From assembly GCA_031287565.1 (NCBI GenBank), contig JAITSS010000046.1:62001-126000 (forward strand): a stretch of 64,000 nucleotides of DNA. The letters are read 5' to 3'. This DNA comes from Desulfobulbaceae bacterium. Its GTDB lineage: Bacteria; Desulfobacterota; Desulfobulbia; Desulfobulbales; Desulfocapsaceae. Below the pieces are notes generated by a model. It had not been told where the DNA came from. It made no database searches and saw only the letters and a list, made by a program, of their open reading frames with translations. Made by a program: the position numbers and the translations under genes. Positions 36,966 through 46,259 of the stretch are shown here, one piece after another. Position 1 is the stretch's first letter. Every line of letters starts with the position of its first letter.

Positions 36966-37161
36966 TAACATAATATTTTCACGGTATTTCAATATGATAT
37001 TTGGTTTCTGTTTTCTTGGTTTTCCTGTCAATTATTCGCCCTTAAATCAAGGCGGCCGCTTGGAAAACCTGGCGCATCATTTTGGTGCTCAATGTTTGAA
37101 ATTTCGTAACACCGGGATAGCGCCAGACCTTGTTCCTCGCATCTGTTTTCCTCCGCCCGCC

Positions 37162-38976
37162 TCAATCCGTCGCTTCGCCGCGCAGATGCGTAAATATCCG
37201 CGCCGCCAGTTTCGCGCCGACGCCGGGCGCTTGTTGTAGTTCGGCAAGGCTCGCCGCCTGTAGCGCCCGGACGCTGCCGAAATGCCGCAGGAGCATAGCG
37301 CGCCGGTCGTCGCCGATGCCGTCGATGGCCGCCAGTTGCGAGCTTAGACTGCTTTTATTGCGCAGGCGACGATGAAAACTGACGCCGAAGCGGTGCGCTT
37401 CGTCGCGGATGCGCATTAAATACAAGAGCGCCGGATCGTGGCGCGGCAGGATAATCGGATTTTTCTGCCCTGGCTTATAGAGTTTTTCCCCTTCCTCGGC
37501 CCGTTCTTTGGCGATGCCCAGCCAATCGAGGCGGTCAGTCAGCCCCAGTTCCGCCGCTATCTCCATGGCGACGCCGAGTTGGCCGCGGCCGCCATCGACC
37601 ATGAACAAATCGGGCAGATTGTCTTCCTGAAGGCCACGGCTCAACCTGCGCCGCAACACCTCGGCCATCATTTTGTAATCGTCTGGGCCATCGACGGTTT
37701 TGATGCGGTAGTGGCGAAAACGCCGGTTATCCGCCTCGCCCTCACGAAAGCACACCAGCGAGCCGACGGCCAACTGGCCGCTGATATTGGAAATATCCAG
37801 GCATTCGATGACGAGAGGCGGGCGGCTTAGGCGTAATTTTTGCGTTAGTGAATCGGCCAGACCGCGCCAGGATTTCAGGCGATGTTCCCGCTCGGCGAAG
37901 ATTTGCCGGGCGTTGGTTTCGGCGATGCGCAGCAGCGCCTTTTTGTCGCCGACTTTGGGTTGGCTCAGCTTGACGGCGAAACCGGCCAGTTCGCCCAGGC
38001 GTTCGGCGAGAAGCGCCTCATCATCAAGCTGCATCGGCAAAAGAATTTCCTTTGGGAAACCGCCGTCTTCCTCGTAGAGCTGGATGATTCCCTGGCTTAA
38101 AATAGCCTTGTCGTCGCCATAGGGGTCGTGCAGGAAAAAATGGCGGCTGCCGCTGATTGCGCCGTCCCGGACATAGACAATCACCAAGGCCACCGCCGTC
38201 GCCTGGCGGGCCAGGCCGAAAACATCCTGGTCGTGCCGCTGTCCGCCCTGGACTACCTGCTTTTCCAGGGTGCGCGACAGGGAATTGATGGCGTCGCGCA
38301 GCGTCGCCGCCTCTTCGAACCGTAAATCCGCCGCCGCCGCCCGCATTCGGTTTTCCAGCTCCGAGGTCAAGGCGCGGCTGTGTCCTTCGAGGATCATCGT
38401 TATCGAAGTGACCATATTTTGATAGGCTTGATGGTCGGCCAGACCGGCGCAGGGCGCCAGGCATTGGCCCATTTGGTGGTTAAGGCAGGGGCGGCTGCGC
38501 GTCGGCGGCGTTTCGCCATGGCAACGCCTGAGCGGGAAGAGGCGGTGAATCAGTTTCAAAGTGGCCCACATCGCGCCGACATCGGCGTAGGGGCCGAAAT
38601 ATTTGGCGCCGTCTTTTTTCCGGCGGCGGGCCATGAACACGCGCGGCCATTCTTCGCCCGCAGTCAGCTTGATCAGCGGATAATTTTTATCGTCGCGCAG
38701 GATGATGTTGTAGCGCGGTCGGTGTCGTTTGATCAGCGAGGCTTCAAGAATCAGCGCCTCTTTTTCAGTGTGGGTGATGAGAATATCGACCTTTTCCACC
38801 CGCTTCAGCATGGCCGTGGTTTTGCTGTGCGCCGCCCCTTTGTCGTGGGCGTAGGAGGCCAGGCGTTTGCGCAGGTCTTTGGCCTTGCCGACGTAGATGA
38901 CCGTTGATTTCTGGTCGAGCATCAGATAGACGCCCGGCGCGTGCGGCGTATTCTCTAGTTGGTCAGGCGGAAACAT
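37162..38976 (-). CDS. uvrC: Excinuclease ABC subunit C
   Basis: GVYLMLDQKSTVIYVGKAKDLRKRL, PPLVIECLDISNISG, MVDGGRGQL, DGIGDDRRAMLLRHFGSV. Confidence 0.95.
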   Translation of the reverse strand: MFPPDQLENTPHAPGVYLMLDQKSTVIYVGKAKDLRKRLASYAHDKGAAHSKTTAMLKRVEKVDILITHTEKEALILEASLIKRHRPRYNIILRDDKNYPLIKLTAGEEWPRVFMARRRKKDGAKYFGPYADVGAMWATLKLIHRLFPLRRCHGETPPTRSRPCLNHQMGQCLAPCAGLADHQAYQNMVTSITMILEGHSRALTSELENRMRAAAADLRFEEAATLRDAINSLSRTLEKQVVQGGQRHDQDVFGLARQATAVALVIVYVRDGAISGSRHFFLHDPYGDDKAILSQGIIQLYEEDGGFPKEILLPMQLDDEALLAERLGELAGFAVKLSQPKVGDKKALLRIAETNARQIFAEREHRLKSWRGLADSLTQKLRLSRPPLVIECLDISNISGQLAVGSLVCFREGEADNRRFRHYRIKTVDGPDDYKMMAEVLRRRLSRGLQEDNLPDLFMVDGGRGQLGVAMEIAAELGLTDRLDWLGIAKERAEEGEKLYKPGQKNPIILPRHDPALLYLMRIRDEAHRFGVSFHRRLRNKSSLSSQLAAIDGIGDDRRAMLLRHFGSVRALQAASLAELQQAPGVGAKLAARIFTHLRGEATD

Positions 38977-38986
38977 GGGGAAATGA

Positions 38987-39700
38987 TTAGGGCTTAGCCA
39001 TTTTCCGTTGCAGCTTGTCGATGAACTGGCCGTTCAGGTCGGCTTTGCCCGGCGTCGCCATAGCCAGATTGATTTTTTCCCAGGCGGTGGCGTAATCCCC
39101 CAGGAAATACAGGAGGATCGCCCAATTTTGCAGGTTCATCGTGTGGTTGGGCGCGCGGTCGTAAATGTAGGAAAAACGCGACAGGGCGGTGTCGATGAGT
39201 GATGTGTCCTTTTGCCGGAGACCGGCGAAGCCGACCGTTTTGGCATAGTCGGCGAGGAAATCCATGTTGTCTTCGATCAGCGGCGCGGCCTCGCCGAAGA
39301 GCTTCAGCGCCTCTTCAAATTTTCCAGCCTGACCTTCAAGAGCTGCCATTCCCCACAGGGCCGAGCCGTTTTCGTTATCCAGTAACCATGCCTGATTGAA
39401 GCGTTTCATCGCCAAAGCGTTGTCGCCGCGATGCATCAGATACCAGCCGCGTTCGCAGACGCTTATGGCGGCTTTTTTGCGGTCGCCCAGATACTGCCGG
39501 TCGTTTTCGGCGAGGAAGTCGGCGTCCTCCTTTTGTTGCGCGGCGTTTTTCGGCGACATGCCGTATTTCGGCAGCAGGCGGATGTCCGTTGTTTCGGCGG
39601 GCGGGGTGTTGGCCCCGGCGCAGGCGGTCAGGAAAAAACAGAAAATCAGCGCGAAAACCAGGCGAGTGGCGGTCATAGTGCTATGGATGTTTGTGCGCAT
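38987..39700 (-). CDS. TPR-containing lipoprotein (TadD-like)
   Basis: Lipobox FFLTACAG; TPR pattern RFNQAWLLDNENGSALWGMAALEGQAGKFEEALKLF. Confidence 0.7.
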   Translation of the reverse strand: MRTNIHSTMTATRLVFALIFCFFLTACAGANTPPAETTDIRLLPKYGMSPKNAAQQKEDADFLAENDRQYLGDRKKAAISVCERGWYLMHRGDNALAMKRFNQAWLLDNENGSALWGMAALEGQAGKFEEALKLFGEAAPLIEDNMDFLADYAKTVGFAGLRQKDTSLIDTALSRFSYIYDRAPNHTMNLQNWAILLYFLGDYATAWEKINLAMATPGKADLNGQFIDKLQRKMAKP

Positions 39701-39714
39701 GGGTGATCTCTTAG

Positions 39715-40344
39715 TCAATGAGCATTGATCTTCTTTTGTAAAGCGCCAATAAAACGCTTTGCCCAAGGTGACGCGGCTGTGACCCTATCCGATGAAATAT
39801 GAGCCAGAAGCCGAAAAGAATGCTCTCCTTTCCCGTATTTCGCTTTGGTCTTACAGTGCTCGGTCGTCTTAGAAAGAATCTGAAAAATCCGCTTCTTGGG
39901 GAGCGATTCGATTGGGCTTTCATGGGGTAGAGAGGCCGGATTGAAACCTTGGCCAAAGAAATTCTGAAGATTTTCACTGTCAGCGAGGAACCAAGCCTCC
40001 ATACATTGCACCATCAAATGACAATCTTCCTCGGCGGCGTTTGCTGGCCGTTCCCACTGATCGCTTGTACGATTTCCAAGATGGTTCCATGGTCGCCAGT
40101 TTTCGGGTTCGCCCTGTTGATCATCGGCGACCACGGTGGATTCGCTGTCCACCAACAGTAAAGCGTCTTCACCGCTTCTGATTGCCGTGCAAAAAGAATC
40201 GTAGGCGTTTTGTCTGCTTCCACAGGCCACAATCCTCGGCATTTTCCCCTGGAATCCAGCTTTGTTCAAAAACTTCGAGAAACCGGCGCGACAAGCCGTT
40301 CTGAGCGCCGACGAGTCACCGCCGCCTTCAACATACAATTTCAC
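39715..40344 (-). CDS. DUF4276-like putative TOPRIM-fold protein
   Basis: MKLYVEGGGDSSALR, DALLLVDSES acidic motifs; 4-nt overlap with upstream AAA ATPase gene. Confidence 0.65.
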   Translation of the reverse strand: MKLYVEGGGDSSALRTACRAGFSKFLNKAGFQGKMPRIVACGSRQNAYDSFCTAIRSGEDALLLVDSESTVVADDQQGEPENWRPWNHLGNRTSDQWERPANAAEEDCHLMVQCMEAWFLADSENLQNFFGQGFNPASLPHESPIESLPKKRIFQILSKTTEHCKTKAKYGKGEHSFRLLAHISSDRVTAASPWAKRFIGALQKKINAH

Positions 40345-41504
40345 CAGCGCGTCCCTCCTATTTCACCACGTGTCCAAAGCTGCCCCAAACGATACTGCGC
40401 TAACCACGGATGGAGCTTTTCGGCGTCCAGCCTTTTCAAAGTGGTGCCCGAATCGGTTTTTTCCGCCACGAGTACCGATTCAGGCTGGTCGGTCATGGCA
40501 TCGACCAAGACATCCGAATGGGTGGTGACGATCAATTGTCCGCGTTCCGCCGCGTCCTTCATCAAGTCGGCCAAGGTTGGCAGGACATCGGGATGCAATC
40601 CGAGTTCCGGTTCTTCAATACAGATGAGGGGCGGCGGCGAGGGGTGACACAGAACAGCGAGCAAGCAGAGATAGCGGAGTGTTCCATCCGACAAACGGGT
40701 TGCCGGGATGGTAAATCTTCCCTCTTGAAGAAACACCTGAACGGTGCCGCTTTCAATATGGACATCATAGTCGTCTATGCCATCATAAAGCGCCCTTAAT
40801 GCCTGTAGCAGGCGTTGTTTTACAGCGGGTTCCCTGCGAAGATGATTGAGAACCAGGCCCAAATTGCTGCCGTCTGGTTCAAGCATGTCGTTGGGAAGGT
40901 CGGCTTTTTGCGGCAGTCTGGGCGCGGTGTAGCGGCCAAAACTCCACTCACGATACAATTTTATGTCACTGAGTTTCCGTGCCAGGTACGTTATTTCGGG
41001 ATACTGATCTGGATCGCGACGTTGCGAAAGAATGGATTTTACCGGATCGACATCTTGATGCCGCAAAGCGCGTTTCTTGCCTTGCACATTGAGTGTCGGA
41101 TGACCGTCGTTGAAGCGATAATAAAAATCTGGCGCATCATGACCATCATCCGGATTTTCACATTCTATGGATTCATCGACAATATCGAAGCGTTGGTTTC
41201 TAGCCGTGAAGGACAACTGATAGCGAAGATTCTGCCGACCGTTCGGATTATGAACAACGACATGTAAAGAAGCGGTCGGCGTGCCTTCCATGCCTTTCCA
41301 GAGCCAATCGCGGACGCCGCCGCCTTCGCGAATTGGTCGCAGTAACTGTTCAGGCGCGTTTCTCAGTAACTCTATGGCCGCCAATAAATTAGATTTTCCG
41401 GAACCGTTCGGCCCGATAACGATGTTCAATGGATCCAAGGGAATGGGCGGCGCGTTGTCGCCGAAACTGAGAAAATTGTTCAATTTGATCGAATGTATGA
41501 GCAT
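40341..41504 (-). CDS. AAA_21/SMC-like ATPase
   Basis: NIVIGPNGSGKSNLLAAIELL, ATRLSDGTLRYLCLLAVL, ICIEEPELGLHPDVL, VTTHSDVLVDAM. Confidence 0.88.
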   Translation of the reverse strand: MLIHSIKLNNFLSFGDNAPPIPLDPLNIVIGPNGSGKSNLLAAIELLRNAPEQLLRPIREGGGVRDWLWKGMEGTPTASLHVVVHNPNGRQNLRYQLSFTARNQRFDIVDESIECENPDDGHDAPDFYYRFNDGHPTLNVQGKKRALRHQDVDPVKSILSQRRDPDQYPEITYLARKLSDIKLYREWSFGRYTAPRLPQKADLPNDMLEPDGSNLGLVLNHLRREPAVKQRLLQALRALYDGIDDYDVHIESGTVQVFLQEGRFTIPATRLSDGTLRYLCLLAVLCHPSPPPLICIEEPELGLHPDVLPTLADLMKDAAERGQLIVTTHSDVLVDAMTDQPESVLVAEKTDSGTTLKRLDAEKLHPWLAQYRLGQLWTRGEIGGTRW

Positions 41505-41517
41505 GGTGTTTCCTTCT

Positions 41518-43155
41518 TTACGAAAGCGAGACCGCGTATTGGCCCGCTTCTTGCCTATGGTGTTCCTCTGCCAGCGCCGCCCGCAGCAGATTTCGCGTAT
41601 ATTCCTGTTCTGGCCGGGCGAATATCCGGTCGGCCCGCCCCTGCTCGACGATGCGGCCATCACGCATGACGATGAGATAATCGGCCAGGCTGCGCACCAC
41701 CCGCAGGTCGTGCGAGATGAACAGATAGGTGATGCCGTGGCGGTTTTGCAGATTCTTCAGCAATTCAATGATCTGCGCTTGAATAGTCACATCGAGGGAT
41801 GAAGTCGGCTCGTCGAAAATAACCAGGCGCGGCTGCAAAATGATGGCGCGGGCGATGGCGATGCGCTGTCGTTGGCCACCGGAAAATTCATGCGGGTAGC
41901 GTCCGGCCGCCTCCGTGTCCAGGCCGACTTCTTCGAGGCTTTGCGCCACCCGCCGCGCCAATTCCTCCGTCTTGAGCCGTGGCTCATGCACGCGCAGCCC
42001 TTCGGCGACGATTTCCGCCACGGTCATGCGCGGCGACAGCGATGAAAAGGGGTCTTGAAAGACAATCTGCAATTGCCGCCGCAACGGCCTGAGCGCTTTG
42101 GCGCTCAACTCGCGCAGCGCTTGGCCGCGATAAAAAACCTTGCCCTGGCTCTCTGTAAGCCGCAGCATGGCCATGGCCAAAGTCGTTTTGCCGGAGCCGG
42201 ATTCGCCGACGATGCCGTAGGTCAGGCCCTGGCGAAAGGCCAGGCTGGTTTCATCGAGGGCGATGAAGCTGTCGCGCCGAAAGAGATTTTTTAGTGAAGC
42301 GGGCCGTGGAAAATGGCAAGTGAGCCGCCGTGTCCAGAGAAGGGCTTCGCCACCCTGGCGCGGCTGCATTTGTTCTTTCGGAATGGCTGCCAGCAGATGC
42401 CTTGTATATTCTTCTTTCGGCGCATTGAAAATGGTGTCGGTTTCGCCCTGTTCGACAATGCGTCCGCGTCGCATGATGACGATGCGGGGGGCGAGCCTTC
42501 TTAGTAGCGTCAGGTCGTGGCTGATCAAGAGCACGGCCATGCGATATTCCCGGCGCAGGTCAGCCAAAAGCGCCAGTATCTGCTCCTGAATCGTCACATC
42601 CAAAGCGGTGGTCGGCTCGTCGGCAATCAGCAGGTCGGGCCGACACGCCAGGGCCATAGCGATGATCACTCGCTGCCGCTGGCCGCCGGAAAGTTGGTGC
42701 GGGTACGAAGCCAGGCGTGTTTCCGGATCGTTGATGCCGGTGCGGCCCAACAGCCGCGCCGCTTCCCGCTCGGCCTCGCGCCTGGTCATGCTGCGGTGCA
42801 GCAAAAGCGGCTCGACCAGCTGCCGCCCGATGGAGAAGACCGGGTTTAAGGCGCTCATCGGCTCTTGAAAAATCATGGCGATGCGGTTGCCGCGCAGGCC
42901 GCGCAAGAGCCGGTCCGAAAAGGAAAAAATATCCTGGCCGCGCCACAGAATACGCCCTTCATGGCGGACGCGGCTGGTCTCTTCCATCAGGCGCAGCATG
43001 GACAGCGCCGTCACCGATTTGCCGGAGCCGGATTCACCGGCCAGGGCCAGGCATTCGCCCTCGTTTATAGTCAGGGAAATATCTTCGAGCAGCGCTTTGT
43101 CGCCAGAGGCGGCGTCGCCTCTGAGCCAGAGGGAAAAATTTTCTACTTCAAGCAT
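41518..43155 (-). CDS. yejF: Duplicated ABC transporter ATPase, YejF-like
   Basis: Two ABC domains: [64 protein letters not shown]; start ambiguous (43155-43185). Confidence 0.85.
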   Translation of the reverse strand: MLEVENFSLWLRGDAASGDKALLEDISLTINEGECLALAGESGSGKSVTALSMLRLMEETSRVRHEGRILWRGQDIFSFSDRLLRGLRGNRIAMIFQEPMSALNPVFSIGRQLVEPLLLHRSMTRREAEREAARLLGRTGINDPETRLASYPHQLSGGQRQRVIIAMALACRPDLLIADEPTTALDVTIQEQILALLADLRREYRMAVLLISHDLTLLRRLAPRIVIMRRGRIVEQGETDTIFNAPKEEYTRHLLAAIPKEQMQPRQGGEALLWTRRLTCHFPRPASLKNLFRRDSFIALDETSLAFRQGLTYGIVGESGSGKTTLAMAMLRLTESQGKVFYRGQALRELSAKALRPLRRQLQIVFQDPFSSLSPRMTVAEIVAEGLRVHEPRLKTEELARRVAQSLEEVGLDTEAAGRYPHEFSGGQRQRIAIARAIILQPRLVIFDEPTSSLDVTIQAQIIELLKNLQNRHGITYLFISHDLRVVRSLADYLIVMRDGRIVEQGRADRIFARPEQEYTRNLLRAALAEEHHRQEAGQYAVSLS

Positions 43156-43200
43156 CGGTCGCATCCGTCTCCGCGCCGCCGCCAAAGGAATCGGGACGGT

Positions 43201-44373
43201 TCATAGATGGGCCGAATCGCCCGCGTCGCTCTGGCGTAACAGGTCGCCGATGCGTCTCGACGCCGATTTTTCCATCTCTTTGAAGGAAACTGACATGCCG
43301 ATGTCGAAATTGTCGGCGCCGAAAGCCTCGACGCGCACCACAGTGCCGATGAGGAGCAGCGGCGGTTCGCCGGTCATCGACACGTTGACCTTGATTTGCG
43401 CGTCGATCGGCAGACTGACCGGGTTTTCAAAGAGAATGCCGCCAATGCTGATGTCTTTGCCGACGCCGGGAAAAATTTCCGCCGCCTGAAAACCCAATTC
43501 CTGGACTAAAACTGGTTGGTTCAGCTTAACCCGCAGATAACGGCGCTTTTCGTGTTTGTACAAAGAAATGGTGTTTTTTCCCGCGCCCTTGGCCAGATAA
43601 ACGGCGTCGTCAGCCATGCGCAAAAGGTCGCGGGGATTCTGCGAGTTGAGCGGGAAAGAAGCCAGACCGCCACTGATGGTCAGGGCGATGCGCAGGTGTT
43701 TGTGGCGGAGGACCTTCTTTTCGATGGCGCGGCGGATGCGTTCGGCCAGCACATAGCCGCTGATTGATGAGGTATGCGGCATCATAACGACGAATTCCTC
43801 TCCGCCATAACGAGCGGAAATGTCGCTGTCGCGTTTTTCTTTATTGATGATCGTGGCCACCGCTTTCAAGGCGATGTCGCCCGCGATGTGGCCGTAGTTG
43901 TCGTTGATGTCTTTGAAGTTGTCGATGTCGAGGAAGAGAATCGACAAATCCGAGTTGTAGCGCCTGGCTAAGGCAATCTGTTGTTCGTACAGGGATGCGA
44001 AGTGCGAGCGATTGGCCAGGCCGGTCAAGCTGTCGTGGATGCTTTCGTTGACGATGCGCTCGTATGAACCGATTTCCACCAGGCGGCTATGACCGATCAG
44101 CCCGGTGGCGGCGTGCAGGTAATCGCTTATTACTGTAGTTAGGTCGAGTTCGCGGCCCAGGCGCTCGCGCAACTCTCTGCCGTGCTCCTGCGCCGCGTTC
44201 CAGTGGATGCGGGCGGTTTCGACCGGCAGGTCGATGCCGGTTAAGACGATGAACAGCGCGGTGCAGACCTCCGGCCCGTATTCGGCGATTAAAGAGTTGA
44301 TTTCCTTAATGAATTCCTCGTTACCGGCAATTTTGCCACGTAACTCTAAAATAAGGGCGTTCAGATTTTCCAT
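43201..44373 (-). CDS. Diguanylate cyclase (GGEEF) fused to C-terminal PilZ domain
   Basis: SLTGLANRSHF, ARYGGEEFVVMMP; PilZ-like KRRYLRVKLNQPVLVQEL...GKDISIGGILFE. Confidence 0.85.
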   Translation of the reverse strand: MENLNALILELRGKIAGNEEFIKEINSLIAEYGPEVCTALFIVLTGIDLPVETARIHWNAAQEHGRELRERLGRELDLTTVISDYLHAATGLIGHSRLVEIGSYERIVNESIHDSLTGLANRSHFASLYEQQIALARRYNSDLSILFLDIDNFKDINDNYGHIAGDIALKAVATIINKEKRDSDISARYGGEEFVVMMPHTSSISGYVLAERIRRAIEKKVLRHKHLRIALTISGGLASFPLNSQNPRDLLRMADDAVYLAKGAGKNTISLYKHEKRRYLRVKLNQPVLVQELGFQAAEIFPGVGKDISIGGILFENPVSLPIDAQIKVNVSMTGEPPLLLIGTVVRVEAFGADNFDIGMSVSFKEMEKSASRRIGDLLRQSDAGDSAHL

Positions 44374-44574
44374 GGCGCTTGTTAGTGGTTATGGGGAGCG
44401 GAGCGGATTGTCGGTTTTCGTTGACGATGCCTGAGGAATGGGGCGCGGCTCCGTGGTCCGAACCTAACGGCAGAATAAACGAAAAGCCGGGAGCGGGCCA
44501 CGGAAAAGCGGCAGGCGGTGGCGGCGCGAGCAAAGATGATTGGCCTGGTTGTGGGTGAAAAGGCGGAACGGTCT

Positions 44575-45687
44575 TCAGCCGTTGTGATGGAAAAAATCTT
44601 CGAGAAAGGTCATGCGCCAACCGGAAAGCGGCCGCAGGTGTTCCGGCGGCGATGCGCCTTCGGCGAGGAAACGGGCGACGGCGCGCAACTCGTCGCTATT
44701 GCCGATGAGCACCGGGTCGATGCCCAGAATGTCGCTTTTCAGACGGATCATTTCCTGCAAGCGTCCCAACATCTCCTTTTCCGTGGCCGAAAGCCGCCAG
44801 GTTTTTTCCGTCGCCGTTGCCACCTTTTCTGGCGCGGCCAGAGTTTCCGTGCACAGGGTGATGATCGCGCCGCCATAGCGGGAAATCGCCTGACTGGACA
44901 GGCCCAGATCGCGCAAGGCCGGGATGTCGGCGGGCGGTTGATGGGCAATGGCCAGAAGCCCGGCGTCAGGGATGATGTGGCCGCGCGGTTTGTCGTCGGC
45001 GCGGGCGGTTTCTTCCCGCCAATCGAACAGCCGTCTGAGGATCGCCGCGCCTGACGGCGGCAGTGTCGAAGCGCCGCGCAAACGCTGATAGCGGCCGGAA
45101 CCGTCGCTGATATAGCAATGCGGATTGTTGTAGAGGGCCAAATCTTCTTGCAGCCAGGCTTTGACCTTCGGGCCGATAATGCGGTTCAGAAGCAAGAGAC
45201 GCAGCGCGTGCAGATAGCGCACGTCGTCCTTGGCGTATTCAAGCTGTTCGGCGCTCAAAGGGCGGCGCAGCCAGTCCGAGCGGGTTTCGGTTTTCGCCAG
45301 GTCAATATCGAGCAACTCGCGGATCAGCGCGGCGAGCGACAGGGTGGAGGGTAGACTGGCGAATCCGGCGGCCAGACGGGTATCGAAGACATTGTGGGCG
45401 GCGACGCCGGTGGCGCGGTATAAAATAGCCAGGTCTTGCGCGGCGTCATGGAAAATTTTCACCACGCCACGGTTGGCCAAAAGCGCTCCCAAGGGCCGTA
45501 AATCACCTACGGCCAGCGGGTCGATGAGGTGGCACTCGTCGCCGGAAACCGCCAGTTGGATCAGGCCCAGTCGTGGATAATAGGTGCGTTCCCAGAAAAA
45601 TTCGGTGTCCAGGGCGATGGCTTCGGCGCTTTTGGCCTGAGCGACAAGTTCCAGCAGATGCGCGGTTTTCGTGATCATGGTGAACAT
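44575..45687 (-). CDS. rnd: Ribonuclease D
   Basis: AIALDTEFFWERTYYPRLGLIQLA, IFHDAAQDLAIL, FDTRLAAGFA, HRDC region. Confidence 0.92.
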   Translation of the reverse strand: MFTMITKTAHLLELVAQAKSAEAIALDTEFFWERTYYPRLGLIQLAVSGDECHLIDPLAVGDLRPLGALLANRGVVKIFHDAAQDLAILYRATGVAAHNVFDTRLAAGFASLPSTLSLAALIRELLDIDLAKTETRSDWLRRPLSAEQLEYAKDDVRYLHALRLLLLNRIIGPKVKAWLQEDLALYNNPHCYISDGSGRYQRLRGASTLPPSGAAILRRLFDWREETARADDKPRGHIIPDAGLLAIAHQPPADIPALRDLGLSSQAISRYGGAIITLCTETLAAPEKVATATEKTWRLSATEKEMLGRLQEMIRLKSDILGIDPVLIGNSDELRAVARFLAEGASPPEHLRPLSGWRMTFLEDFFHHNG

Positions 45688-45863
45688 GCAGCGGGGAATC
45701 GTTCCCCATTGGTGGTGGATGGAGATAAGGCGGTCAGCATTGTTTCACCATCCATATTTCCCTTCCCTGTCACAGGCAGGGGCGGCGTGTCGGAACATGG
45801 TCGTTCTCTCCAACCGCCGCGATGAATGGTGAAATTGTCCTCGCCGTGTCGGCGATGGGCGCA

Positions 45864-46259
45864 TCAATATTCGATATAGGCCGATCTTGAGCCGCACGAA
45901 GCCGCCACATGCAGAGCCATGCCGCGTCCCGATACATCGGATTGTTTGAATAAAATGCCGCCTACCTCATAACGCTTGCCGTTGTGTGTGACTGACACAT
46001 GGTCGTAGCCGCAACCTGGCACGGTCAGATAAATGGTGCTCGGATAGCTTGCCATCTTTTTGCTAAAATACCAGAGTGGGCGATTGCCGTTGCCTCGCCC
46101 ATGGTAGGCGCCGTCCTCTCTGGTCGCGCCGCCGCTTGGCGCGGTCGCTGTGGCCCCGGTTGAGGTGGTGATTTCGTCATCATCATCGTCGTCGTCGCAC
46201 GCGCACAGGGTCAGCGGGAAGAGGGCGAGGAGCAGGTAAGTGACTAACTTTTTCTTCAT
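45864..46259 (-). CDS. Small lipoprotein with Asp7 run
   Basis: Lipobox PLTLCACDDDDDDDEITT; 4-nt overlap with upstream AlgJ-like gene. Confidence 0.6.
   Translation of the reverse strand: MKKKLVTYLLLALFPLTLCACDDDDDDDEITTSTGATATAPSGGATREDGAYHGRGNGNRPLWYFSKKMASYPSTIYLTVPGCGYDHVSVTHNGKRYEVGGILFKQSDVSGRGMALHVAASCGSRSAYIEY

Noticed and set aside
34816-37160. Prophage or insertion sequence in the repeat-rich region
   Set aside because: No transposase, integrase or phage structural ORF; only short palindromic repeats are visible.
36961-37239. 92-aa ORF downstream of the plus-strand sigma54 promoter
   Set aside because: No Shine-Dalgarno, no domain, runs antisense into uvrC; not supported as a gene.
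41518-43155. YejF-like ATPase as part of the defence module
   Set aside because: Clear housekeeping peptide-transporter ATPase; proximity to the AAA/DUF4276 pair alone is not evidence of function.
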